A DNA stretch of 64,000 nt from Lachnospiraceae bacterium (lineage in GTDB: Bacteria; Bacillota; Clostridia; Lachnospirales; Lachnospiraceae). Position numbers and translations under genes: made by a program. The notes under the pieces are model-generated. The model saw only the letters and a list, made by a program, of their open reading frames with translations, had not been told where the DNA came from and made no database searches. This document shows, in pieces, positions 20,550-29,970 of this stretch. Position 1 is the first letter of the stretch. Each line of letters opens with the position of its first letter. The stretch lies in NCBI GenBank assembly GCA_011959805.1, contig BLMC01000009.1, positions 1 through 64,000 of the forward strand, given 5' to 3'.

Positions 20550-21164
20550 TCATTCATTCAAAAAAGCAAACGGCTCTTTTGGGTCTGCGTGCAAAAAATT
20601 TATTAAAAGATAGGCAGCCCTAAGAGAAACCTTTTCATCCTTTAAAATGCGTTTTACATCATTTTTATCCGCAATCATTACCTGTATTGATTCTGTATCC
20701 TCCATCTCCTTACGGCTAATCTCTCCACTAGCATACCCAAAGATTGTATTGCAACTCTCATCTGTAAATCCAGCCCCCATAAAAAAAGGTCGCCTATACG
20801 CTGCATCTCCTCCTGTATAAATCTCAAAGCAAAGGCCTGTCTCCTCTTTCATTTCCCGTATTGCAGCGATGTCTGGGGTCTCACCTAAGTCAATCAATCC
20901 CGCTGGAAGTTCATACAAATAGTCCCCCAACGGATATCGGTATTGTCTAATTAGAACAATCTTTTCTGGATCATCTTTTAGAATGGGATAGATAACAACC
21001 CCTTCTGCTGCACTGTCTTTTGTCAGCAATTTAATTTCCTCTGCCTTTCTGCGCGACACAAAAAAATAATCGAATGGACGGCCACTGTCTGTCAGGGCAT
21101 CTAATTTGAACAGATTTAGAAATTTGTTATCTGATAATTTGTGTATATTGGTGTATTTTTTCAT
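20550..21164 (-). CDS. NUDIX hydrolase (ADP-ribose pyrophosphatase-like)
   Basis: Nudix box GETPDIAAIREMKEETGL. Confidence 0.9.
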   Translation of the reverse strand: MKKYTNIHKLSDNKFLNLFKLDALTDSGRPFDYFFVSRRKAEEIKLLTKDSAAEGVVIYPILKDDPEKIVLIRQYRYPLGDYLYELPAGLIDLGETPDIAAIREMKEETGLCFEIYTGGDAAYRRPFFMGAGFTDESCNTIFGYASGEISRKEMEDTESIQVMIADKNDVKRILKDEKVSLRAAYLLINFLHADPKEPFAFLNE

Positions 21165-21321
21165 GTAATTACCTCCTAATATTTGACTTTTTTCATAGGA
21201 ACAGCTAAAATGTATATAGATTCTTGACCTCTCTTTGAACCAGACGATTTGAGAAAATTCACTGCAAAAACAAGTACAAAAAGATTCCGAAAGGCTATAA
21301 ATTTAGAAAGGGGGGCGGTTT

Positions 21322-22494
21322 ATGAAACAAATCCCTATTGCAGAACTCACACCTGGCATGGTAACCGCAGAAGACATTTTAACCAACAATCAAAATACCC
21401 TCATTCCAAAAGGTGTAGTTCTCACTGAAAATATTATATCACGGTTGGAAGGATATTCCATATATTATGCCAATATTGAAGATGATTTAAAAAACGATTT
21501 GTTACAAGGATTGTCTGCTCCAATGGCTGCAAACCAAAACATCTCTGCTACAGATTCCCTTGGTGTGGACCTTGACAATAAATCCAACAAAGAAAAAATT
21601 AGAGACAGCAAACAATTTCAACATTTTTCTCAAGATTTTGAGCGATGCGCCGAACACTATCAAAATAACCTTATGAAATCACTATATCGCAATGAGCCGT
21701 TTCGTGCAAATGAATTGTTAAAAGAAACCATGTCGCTTTTATACCAGGACGAAAATGAAATCAGCGTTTTTGACATGCTTCTTAACATGCACAATATCAA
21801 AGATTCTGTGTATGCACACTGTATTGATGTTGCTTTAATATCCAATGTCCTTGCACGTTGGCTGCATTTCTCAGAAGCAGATCAGCTTATGGCAACTGCG
21901 TGCGGCTTATTTCATGATATTGGCAAGTTTATGCTCCCCGGTGGAATCCTTCGCAAACCCGGAAAACTCACACCAGATGAATTTGAAATTATCAAAACGC
22001 ATACGACAGAAGGATATCATCTTTTGGGAAAGTATCACACAATTCCAGAAGCTGTAAAAAATACTGCACTCATGCACCATGAAAAGTGTGATGGAAGTGG
22101 ATATCCTTATGGACTCACCAGCGAAGAAATCGACCGTTTTTCCAAGATTGTTACTATTGCTGATATCTTTGATGCGATGACAAGCGAGCGCATATATCAC
22201 ACAGCAATGTGTCCTTTTGCCGTAATCAAATACTTTGAGGATGACGGAATTCAAAAATACGACATGAAATATATCCTTACTTTCCTTGAAAATGTGTCTA
22301 ACTCCTACCTCAATCACAGAGTTACTCTTAGCAATGGCATGGAAGGAAATGTTATCTTTATCAATCCTGCTAACTACTCCAGACCAGTTATCCATACGGA
22401 AAACAATGAAATTATAGACTTACAACAAAACTATTATCACAGTATTCTACAGCTTTCCAATCGAAAAAATATTTCTATTGAGACTATTATATGA
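21322..22494 (+). CDS. HD-GYP domain protein (putative c-di-GMP phosphodiesterase)
   Basis: ACGLFHDIGKFMLPGGILRKPGKLTPDEFEIIKTHTTEGYHLL...MHHEKCDGSGYPYGL. Confidence 0.93.
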   Translation: MKQIPIAELTPGMVTAEDILTNNQNTLIPKGVVLTENIISRLEGYSIYYANIEDDLKNDLLQGLSAPMAANQNISATDSLGVDLDNKSNKEKIRDSKQFQHFSQDFERCAEHYQNNLMKSLYRNEPFRANELLKETMSLLYQDENEISVFDMLLNMHNIKDSVYAHCIDVALISNVLARWLHFSEADQLMATACGLFHDIGKFMLPGGILRKPGKLTPDEFEIIKTHTTEGYHLLGKYHTIPEAVKNTALMHHEKCDGSGYPYGLTSEEIDRFSKIVTIADIFDAMTSERIYHTAMCPFAVIKYFEDDGIQKYDMKYILTFLENVSNSYLNHRVTLSNGMEGNVIFINPANYSRPVIHTENNEIIDLQQNYYHSILQLSNRKNISIETII

Positions 22495-22498
22495 ATTT

Positions 22499-22533
22499 AA
22501 GAAAGAACCCGGAAACATTGCGGGTTCTTTCTT
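22499..22533 (+). terminator. rho-independent terminator
   Basis: AAGAAAGAACCCG-GAAACATTG-CGGGTTCTTTCTT. Confidence 0.85.
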
Positions 22534-22601
22534 GATTATTCGCACATCAAATAATTCCACACTGGCTAATCAGTAACAAAAATGTACTCCTCCATCTTTG
22601 T

Positions 22602-23330
22602 CTAATCTACGTGATACTCATACTTTAAATATTCCTTCTCCACCATCAATCCATCAACATTATTTAACAATACGCTTCCATGCTGCTCAAAACCTAGTCG
22701 TTCACACAATCGTCTGGACGCCTTATTTTCCTCGGCAATAAAAGAGCAATATGTTCTCTGTTCCAGCTCTGTAATTCCATAGGAAAGTATGGCACTGCAA
22801 GCCTCGTATGCAAAGCCTTTATGTTGATATGCTACCCCCAACATAAATCCTAGCTCTAGCCCGTCAAATCCCTCTTTATACTCTAGCCCTGCTCTTCCCA
22901 TAACTTTCCCATTTTCCTTACTTTCAATCACCCACATACCATAGCCATAAAATCCATATACATTTCTAATATATTCTTTGGTATAGATAATCTCTTGTTC
23001 TGGCTCAGCAAAAAGAGGTTCCATAAACTGCGTGATACTTGCATCCTGATACAGTTCATACAGTTGTGGTACATCTTCAATTGTTATTTCACGAATTCGC
23101 AGACGTGATGTCTCCGTAATATCCCAAGGAATTCCCTTTGCCCGCCTGTATACTCGATCAAGATATCGCGCGTCAATGTCACTCAACTTCTCTACACAAT
23201 AACAACCACTAGGAAAATGCTGTTCTCTGTTCCTTTCATTCAGCCAGACAATATAGGGAATATGATTGGTGGCATAATATTGAGCAGCATCAGCATTTTC
23301 TGTAATTATGACTTCATGCTCAGTTTCCAT
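22602..23330 (-). CDS. GNAT family N-acetyltransferase
   Basis: LRIREITIEDVPQLYELY, LELGFMLGVAYQHKGFAYEA, EENKASRRLCERLGFEQHG; start uncertain. Confidence 0.85.
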   Translation of the reverse strand: METEHEVIITENADAAQYYATNHIPYIVWLNERNREQHFPSGCYCVEKLSDIDARYLDRVYRRAKGIPWDITETSRLRIREITIEDVPQLYELYQDASITQFMEPLFAEPEQEIIYTKEYIRNVYGFYGYGMWVIESKENGKVMGRAGLEYKEGFDGLELGFMLGVAYQHKGFAYEACSAILSYGITELEQRTYCSFIAEENKASRRLCERLGFEQHGSVLLNNVDGLMVEKEYLKYEYHVD

Positions 23331-23343
23331 ACATTCTATTTCC

Positions 23344-23673
23344 TCATTTTTGAAATAGCCGTTCTTTTCGCTGCTCATATACCCACAGCCGACGACCTTC
23401 CTGTTGGTTCTCTCCCCATTGGATTATCCATACATCATCTTGTCTTGGCAGCAGTAAATCTTCCATATGTGTCCCCAAAATAGAATTTAGCATATACAAA
23501 TTGTCTAGCGATGGCATTGTGCGCCCTCGCATCCATCTGTAAATTGGTTGTGGGCAAGATAGATTCAAAAGTTTTTGAATTTCCCGCACCGTATAACCAC
23601 ATTTTCTAATATTATTTTTCAATATTTGTCCTGTCATTACCATATCAATAGAAGAAAAAATCTTATTGCTCAT
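23344..23673 (-). CDS. XRE-like helix-turn-helix protein
   Basis: GQILKNNIRKCGYTVREIQKLLNLSCPQPIYRWMRGRTMPSLDNLYMLNSIL. Confidence 0.75.
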   Translation of the reverse strand: MSNKIFSSIDMVMTGQILKNNIRKCGYTVREIQKLLNLSCPQPIYRWMRGRTMPSLDNLYMLNSILGTHMEDLLLPRQDDVWIIQWGENQQEGRRLWVYEQRKERLFQK

Positions 23674-23921
23674 ATACTTGCAGCCTCCCACTCTGTACGA
23701 TTGGTTCTCAGAAACTCCAAGTCGAATAAAGATGGTTTGTTTTCCATACTATCGCATCCCTTATATTGCCTTTGCAACAATTTTCTTAGAGATACGCATA
23801 GGAAAAAGCACTGAGAACCCAGTCCTTAGTTCTACGATACTACTATCATACATGTATTTTCATAAAATGTCATTGGATTTCTTGTCCAATTTACCTTTTT
23901 GAAAATTTTTACTTTAGAAAG

Positions 23922-24560
23922 CTAAGATTTTTGCTTCTCTTTTAAGAGACTCTTTAATTTTTTATAAATAGCACTGCTCTTTTGACTGTCGCGAAATTCT
24001 TTGGTAAGTCCATTGTTAATCGCCACTTTTGTCTTATAGCTGTTAAAAATCTCAAGAATCTTGTCTGAATACTCTTCCTCTGATAGATATTGTAACAATT
24101 CTTCCTTTGTCGCCTTATTAGAGTCAGAAACTTTAGATTTGCTCTTTCCTTTTGGTTTTTCTTGTTCCAAAGTCGATACCATTTCAAGAACCTTCTTATT
24201 ATGTTCTAAATTGACAATTCTTTTTACTGTTACACCGCGCTCTACCCAGAAATCAACCAGACGATTAAAACCTGTATCTTTCGACACAATATAAAAACGG
24301 TCCTCTGTCTTTTCCCCCTTTGCAATCATATATCCTAGATAAGACGACAACTGAAAGTCCAATGCATTCTTGGCGCCAGTCCCTGCTTTGTAGGACTCCA
24401 GTTTCGCCTTCTGCCGAACAATTTTCTCTACTAATTCCAGTGAAAATGTCTTGCTCTGTTCTGTATACATCACACAGATAATATCATCTTCACCAAGATT
24501 TTCTATCCCAATAAACCCATCTGCATGAACATTTTCATAGTCTATAAAATAATAGTTCAT
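23922..24560 (-). CDS. NYN/PIN-like domain protein (putative RNase)
   Basis: NYYFIDYENVHADG, acidic positions, NALDFQLSSYLGYMIAKGEK, YIVSKDTGF. Confidence 0.75.
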   Translation of the reverse strand: MNYYFIDYENVHADGFIGIENLGEDDIICVMYTEQSKTFSLELVEKIVRQKAKLESYKAGTGAKNALDFQLSSYLGYMIAKGEKTEDRFYIVSKDTGFNRLVDFWVERGVTVKRIVNLEHNKKVLEMVSTLEQEKPKGKSKSKVSDSNKATKEELLQYLSEEEYSDKILEIFNSYKTKVAINNGLTKEFRDSQKSSAIYKKLKSLLKEKQKS

Positions 24561-24833
24561 ATTTCTGCGCATTCCTCTCATCTTCTATTTTCTGTCCATA
24601 TGAATTATTGTAACATGGAATGATTCCATCTGCAACATTCCTGTACGACTCTTTGATAATCCAAAAATAAGAGAACGCTTCATTTATTATATTAATTTAT
24701 TCCATTGCCTTTGCATATAACGTGCTGTCGTCAGAGAGAACACAACATAAATCGCCTGTAATGATTCATTTACCCTTTTCAAAACAATTTTAATTTCGGG
24801 CATGTCTACTATTAAAAATTATAAGAACTTACT

Positions 24834-25208
24834 TTATGCTTTCTCCCATTCTTTTAATACCTGTCGCAACGCTTCTACTTCGCACGCATCTGGTGTTTCT
24901 CCTTTGTGCAACATCGCAAGCATTTTTGCGCAGGAACCACCAAAATTTTTGTCCAAAAAATTTTTTGTTTCCGCTGTCAAGTATTCCTCTTTTGTAGCAA
25001 CTGGAAGATACCTTTTAAAGCGGTCTCCCTCAACTGCTCTCACCATATTTTGCTGCTGCATTTTGGACAAAAACGTGTTAATCGTCTGCTTTTTCCAATT
25101 CTTTTGTGTTCTTTCGTTAAACGCATCCAAAAGCTCCCCCAAGAAAACAGGTTCTCCTTTTGCCCATAACGTTTCCATAATTTCTAATTCTGCGTCTGTC
25201 ATTTCCAA
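24834..25208 (-). CDS. BlaI/MecI family transcriptional regulator
   Basis: MTDAELEIMETLWAKGEPV...QTINTFLSKMQQQNMV...YLPVATKEEYL. Confidence 0.9.
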   Translation of the reverse strand: MEMTDAELEIMETLWAKGEPVFLGELLDAFNERTQKNWKKQTINTFLSKMQQQNMVRAVEGDRFKRYLPVATKEEYLTAETKNFLDKNFGGSCAKMLAMLHKGETPDACEVEALRQVLKEWEKA

Positions 25209-25277
25209 ATTCCTCCTTAATTTGTACTACAATAATAGTATAATTCGATATATCAAAAATTACAATAGGCAGAATTA

Positions 25278-25451
25278 TCAATCATGGTAACTTAAATCAT
25301 ATCCATTTTCATTTGACAAATTAATGTCCCACAATATTAAGTCATATACCGACTTTTGTAGAAGATTTTTGGCATTTCTTGCATTGAAAACTGATGTAAC
25401 TTCATATTCCTCATTGGACAAATTATATACTAATGTTACAAAGCTCTTATT
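25278..25451 (-). pseudogene. remnant of a response-regulator receiver domain
   Basis: translates as LVYNLSNEEYEVTSVFNARNAKNLLQKSVYDLILWDINLSNENGYDLSYHD*, resembling alpha1-beta2-alpha2-beta3(D)-loop of OmpR-type receivers; no start codon, stops just after the phospho-Asp loop. Confidence 0.65.
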
Positions 25452-25454
25452 TCT

Positions 25455-26195
25455 CTACACGTCTTTACAATACACCGCAATTGCCTGATTGACAAATGCT
25501 GCGGTACCCTCGCCACCCGCTTTGTCTATATTGCGTTTCATACGTTCATCCTCCACATACATTTGGCCTAAACTACGTAGTATCTCAATTGTACAGTGAT
25601 AATAGTTATCCGTAATAAACTGTTGAATCGCAGCAACTTTTTCTTGAACTTCATACTGTGCAGGCGCACAAGATTTCATTTTTCCCATTTCTACAAACAG
25701 AGTCATAAGACTACTGCCAATTTGTGCGTGCTCTTTGTCTGTGCGCCCCTTTGCCTTCTGTTGATATTCTGCATACGCTGTAGAAGTACCCCAACGCGCA
25801 CGAATCTCCTCTTCATACTGCTCCATCTCACTCTTATCAAATACTTTAAAATCCATTTTCTTCATTGATTCCACTCCTTCTTTTTGTATTTTGCGCGCGA
25901 ATAAAATAAGTTCTTGCGTGTGCTTTAATTGCATCTCTAGCAGTCGAATCTGTTGTGCTAACGCTTCCTTCTGATTAAAATCTGGACAATCAAGAATCAT
26001 TTTTATCTGCTTTAAGGGAAACTGTAATTCTCGAAACAGTCGTATATTCTGTAGTCGCACTAACTCTTCATCACCATATAATCGATATCCGGCATCTGTC
26101 ACCTTTGCAGGTTTCAACAAACCAATTGCGTCATAATGATGTAGCGAGCGGACACTGACTCCTGTCTGTTTGCTTACCTCATTTACTGTCAGCAT
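25455..26195 (-). CDS. MerR family regulator with TipAS-like C-terminal domain
   Basis: LTVNEVSKQTGVSVRSLHHYDAIGLLKPAKVTDAGYRLYGDEELVRLQNI; TipAS-like C-terminus. Confidence 0.92.
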   Translation of the reverse strand: MLTVNEVSKQTGVSVRSLHHYDAIGLLKPAKVTDAGYRLYGDEELVRLQNIRLFRELQFPLKQIKMILDCPDFNQKEALAQQIRLLEMQLKHTQELILFARKIQKEGVESMKKMDFKVFDKSEMEQYEEEIRARWGTSTAYAEYQQKAKGRTDKEHAQIGSSLMTLFVEMGKMKSCAPAQYEVQEKVAAIQQFITDNYYHCTIEILRSLGQMYVEDERMKRNIDKAGGEGTAAFVNQAIAVYCKDV

Positions 26196-26414
26196 TTTTC
26201 AAAACACACCTTTCTTTTCTACACAGGCACTAAAGCAACCCAGTGTTATACAATTACTATTCCTTGGAACATCTCTATCATAAACTATAACATAATGTGA
26301 GAGTCAAGCTTTTTATTTTCTTTCTCGTTCTAAAAAACATACATCTCTTTACCTTTCCTTTTACAACGAGTATAATACGCTTAAAAGTAAATCCAAAACA
26401 GGAGGCAACATCTT

Positions 26415-27992
26415 ATGAAACGAAAGCATAAAATTTATCTGTGCATGACGATTTTCCTGCTCGCGATCTATATTTGTCTACTTGTCATTCTATCTCTGTC
26501 GGAACACGGCGACAACACAGCAACAATTCGTTCCTTTAAGGACGCATTCTGGTACTCATTAGTCACATTGACCACTGTTGGCTATGGTGATTTAACCCCA
26601 GTAACCCCTTTGGGAAAGGCAGTAGGTGTTATTTTTTTGTTAATGTCTGCTGGTATTATGATGACACTGTTTGGCGCTGCTGTCTCCTTTGTCACAAGTG
26701 AAGGATTTCCACTCTTCTTGCTCGGTTTTCAGCGAAAGAAAAATTGGTACTATTTTGCAGATTGCGGGGTAGAATCTACTACACTCGCCGCAAACATTTA
26801 CCGCGAAGAACCAGACAGCGTTCTTATCTTTGGGGAAAAAAGAGATGAACAGACAGAATTTCCAGATTTCCCATGTCTATTTATTAATGCTTCTCCGGCC
26901 AGAATTGTGGCACACAAAAAGAATATCGGTCCCATATGCAAAATTTTTCTGATGAAAGAAAATGATATTGGGGTCAACACACGCGCAGTTGATTTACACA
27001 CATTGCCAGTCATGGTGTATGCTCGTACTACCAACGGACAAGATTATCTTTCTGGAAATATCAATTTCTTTCATAGTTATGATTGTTGTGCAAGACAATA
27101 CTGGCATTCTAAACCATTGTGCATCGCAGAAAAAACAATTGTTATTATTGGATTTGGAAATTATGGACGCTGTATTTTAAAACGCGCAATTATGACAAAC
27201 ATTATCTCTATCAACCAGTGTGTCACATATCATATTTTTGGCGATGCAAAAGGATTTCTTGCCACACACAATCATTTGCATGAGGCATTTTCTTTAGGCC
27301 ATGCTTCCGAGACAACAGACTCTTTAATTTTTCACGAAGAATTATGGGAATACAATCATGATATTATAACGCAAGCTGACCGTATCATCATCTGTCCTGA
27401 CGACGAACCAGAAGGGTGGAATATCTACTGGCGACTTAACAGTTATTATCAAATTCACGGAAACATTCACTTACATAGCAATCGTAAGACGCCTGGTGTA
27501 ACATATTTTGGAACCAACGAGGAAATCTACACTCCAAACCAAATTATGCGCACTGCGCTAAACAAAGCAGCAATCACCATCAACGAGTTGTTTTGCCGCG
27601 CTGTCTCATACCCCACAAAGACCTGGGAAGAACTTGATGCCTTCCACAGAGAATCCAAAATTGCCGCTGCGGACCATATTTTGATGAAAATACGAATTTT
27701 AATGCAAGACGAAACAATCACAGAACTAACACCCCAGATTACACAAAAAGCATATCAAAAATATTGTGAGACAAAAAAATCCGCAACCATACACGATATG
27801 TACCGCAAGTTGGATCACAATCGTTGGCTGCGTTTTTACACATATTACAACTGGAGCTATGGTTCTACACGCAACGATATCACAAAACAACATCCAATGC
27901 TATGTCCATACGAAAATTTAAATGCAGAGCAAAAACGAGAGCGAGACGCTGCGTGGGATCTGCTAGGAAGTATTGCCGCTGAGTTAAGTTAA
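26415..27992 (+). CDS. potassium channel protein with Rossmann/RCK-like regions and C-terminal RyR-like domain
   Basis: selectivity filter TLTTVGYGDLTP; KTIVIIGFGNYGRCIL Rossmann motif; C-terminus HNRWLRFYTYYNWSYGSTRNDITKQHPMLCPYENLNAEQKRERDAAWDLL. Confidence 0.85.
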   Translation: MKRKHKIYLCMTIFLLAIYICLLVILSLSEHGDNTATIRSFKDAFWYSLVTLTTVGYGDLTPVTPLGKAVGVIFLLMSAGIMMTLFGAAVSFVTSEGFPLFLLGFQRKKNWYYFADCGVESTTLAANIYREEPDSVLIFGEKRDEQTEFPDFPCLFINASPARIVAHKKNIGPICKIFLMKENDIGVNTRAVDLHTLPVMVYARTTNGQDYLSGNINFFHSYDCCARQYWHSKPLCIAEKTIVIIGFGNYGRCILKRAIMTNIISINQCVTYHIFGDAKGFLATHNHLHEAFSLGHASETTDSLIFHEELWEYNHDIITQADRIIICPDDEPEGWNIYWRLNSYYQIHGNIHLHSNRKTPGVTYFGTNEEIYTPNQIMRTALNKAAITINELFCRAVSYPTKTWEELDAFHRESKIAAADHILMKIRILMQDETITELTPQITQKAYQKYCETKKSATIHDMYRKLDHNRWLRFYTYYNWSYGSTRNDITKQHPMLCPYENLNAEQKRERDAAWDLLGSIAAELS

Positions 27993-28041
27993 GGCAATGC
28001 GATTTTCTTCTTATTCAGGTGTTTTTCTGCTAAACTTCCCT

Positions 28042-28479
28042 TTAGCGGTTATTCTTTTCCCTTTGTTGGTACGCCAACAATCGCTCATTCATAAGCGCCG
28101 CCTGCTGTTTACCTCTTCTAAACGCTGCTATTGAGACAAGCGCAAAGATAACCGCTATCGAAAAAAGCATTGCCAATATCATAGTTAGATTATCTGCATA
28201 AAACCAGCCAAACCAAACACCACACCCTAGCACAATCACATTGGTTATAACATAGCGAAAAATATAGATAATAAACATTATTTTTACACTAACCACTCGT
28301 TGTGGGTAAATAGAATTGGCAACACTACACAGAAAGGACACTGTCAATATCTGCCACAAAATTTCTACGCCAAGTTGCACTTGCGGCCAAAATATTGTTA
28401 TGTACAGCGCGGTCACAAAAAGCACACATGTAGTCACACACATATAAACAAAAACCATATCTTTCAGTCTTCTCAACAT
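28042..28479 (-). CDS. DUF3021-like membrane protein
   Basis: four predicted TM helices, located next to a LytTR regulator. Confidence 0.75.
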   Translation of the reverse strand: MLRRLKDMVFVYMCVTTCVLFVTALYITIFWPQVQLGVEILWQILTVSFLCSVANSIYPQRVVSVKIMFIIYIFRYVITNVIVLGCGVWFGWFYADNLTMILAMLFSIAVIFALVSIAAFRRGKQQAALMNERLLAYQQREKNNR

Positions 28480-28490
28480 AATGTACCTCC

Positions 28491-28928
28491 TTATAACCCA
28501 AGTTTTCCCTTTAAAATTGGAACATATTGTCTTGAAATTATCACTCGTTCTCCGTTTTTCATCAGCGCTTCAAATCGACCATTAAAAGCCGGACTTAAAC
28601 TTTTAACCTTCGCAAGATTTACAATATAGGATTTTGATGCGCGAAAGAAATCCGTCCCTTGAAAGAGTTCTTCCAACTCATATAGTTTGTGCCGCGTCTC
28701 GTAGACTTCCTTTTCCAAATACAAAAAAACCTTGTTGTCCACTGCCTCAAAATAATAAATCTCTTCCAGCACCACCTGAAAATAATTGCCATTGCGCAAA
28801 GCAATTATCTTGTCCTCACCTGTCTTAATCGCATAAATCAAATTCATCAACCGTTTGTCCAGATGGCGGCAACGAACAATAATCTCATCCTCTTCTCCAT
28901 CCTTTGGTTCTATAATTGTAATTTTCAT
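28491..28928 (-). CDS. LytTR family DNA-binding protein
   Basis: EIYYFEAVDNKVFLYLEKEVYETRHKLYELEELFQGTDFFRASKSYIVNLAKVKSLSPAFNGRFEALMKNGERVIISRQYVPILK. Confidence 0.93.
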   Translation of the reverse strand: MKITIIEPKDGEEDEIIVRCRHLDKRLMNLIYAIKTGEDKIIALRNGNYFQVVLEEIYYFEAVDNKVFLYLEKEVYETRHKLYELEELFQGTDFFRASKSYIVNLAKVKSLSPAFNGRFEALMKNGERVIISRQYVPILKGKLGL

Positions 28929-29037
28929 CTTAATCCCCCATGCCACCTCAAATAAAAAAGCACTGTCTTAGAAGTATTCGATTGCACAAAAAAGCAAATA
29001 TAAATAATAGCTTATCTATACTCCAACCTAATAGTAT

Positions 29038-29970
29038 TTAACGGTCACACAGTTTGCGATGTTTACTTACCAACGCGGATACTACAATTGCTATTATAGC
29101 ACATATTATCAAGAATAATAATTGTGATTGCAATGATATTTGTGTAGAAGTACCTTCCCTTTCTATAAAAATAGACACTCCCATCTGCTCACGAAATGTC
29201 TCCCCCGCAATCGCTGGAAGTCCATCAAACGCTTCTGCAATCGCTTCGTTTGTACAAACCATTCGCATCATTGCAGCTCCATGCAGTATTGGCAGACATT
29301 TTAAAACCTTTGCAACACCCTCCGGCAGCATAGACATAGGTAGATAAATTGCGCCCAAAAATCCGACAAGCGTACCTATAATCGTAAAAATACTACTCCA
29401 TGCACTCTCACTGCGAACAAACAATGCCAGCAAATAGGAAAGAGCGGCATACACCCCTGTATTAAGTGTAATCATTAGCAAAAGTTTTATCCAATCTGTT
29501 TTGCAAAGTAGTGAATGTCCACAAAATACCATATAAATCTCACCAACTACCAATGTTAATATGCACATTATTATTCCAACAATCCATGCAGCCAAGATAT
29601 ACCCTAACGCAATCTGGATTCGCTTAATAGGCGCCATGTAAAAACTTGCAAGCCTTCCCTTTATCTCATCTTGCACCATTATCCCCATCACTGTCAGCGT
29701 GATGGTAACTGCATTCACCTCCAAAATCCCTGCAAGTGTCCACATCTGAATTAAATATGTCACATTTTTTTGGTCCGCAGCGGTGTCCCTTATTCCCCCA
29801 AATTGTGCAAGTGCATTCATTACATTCTCACTGTTCATATTTCCCAGAAAAATTACCATCAATGCCAATACAATTAACATCGACAAAATTGAAAAAAATA
29901 CTGACATATAATCCCGTAAATACATCCATATATTTCTCTTAGACAAACAAAATACCACTCTCATCTTCAA
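29038..29970 (-). CDS. ABC-2 type transporter permease
   Basis: six-TM organisation; 4-bp overlap with ATPase gene. Confidence 0.88.
   Translation of the reverse strand: MKMRVVFCLSKRNIWMYLRDYMSVFFSILSMLIVLALMVIFLGNMNSENVMNALAQFGGIRDTAADQKNVTYLIQMWTLAGILEVNAVTITLTVMGIMVQDEIKGRLASFYMAPIKRIQIALGYILAAWIVGIIMCILTLVVGEIYMVFCGHSLLCKTDWIKLLLMITLNTGVYAALSYLLALFVRSESAWSSIFTIIGTLVGFLGAIYLPMSMLPEGVAKVLKCLPILHGAAMMRMVCTNEAIAEAFDGLPAIAGETFREQMGVSIFIEREGTSTQISLQSQLLFLIICAIIAIVVSALVSKHRKLCDR

Noticed and set aside
21907-22395. 162-aa minus-strand ORF
   Set aside because: Antisense to the HD-GYP gene, no supporting motif
24687-24803. 38-codon minus-strand ORF (MPEIKIVLKRVNESLQAIYVVFSLTTARYMQRQWNKLI) just downstream of the BlaI gene
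   Set aside because: No Shine-Dalgarno sequence and no recognised family; not distinguishable from chance, though it could be a gene remnant
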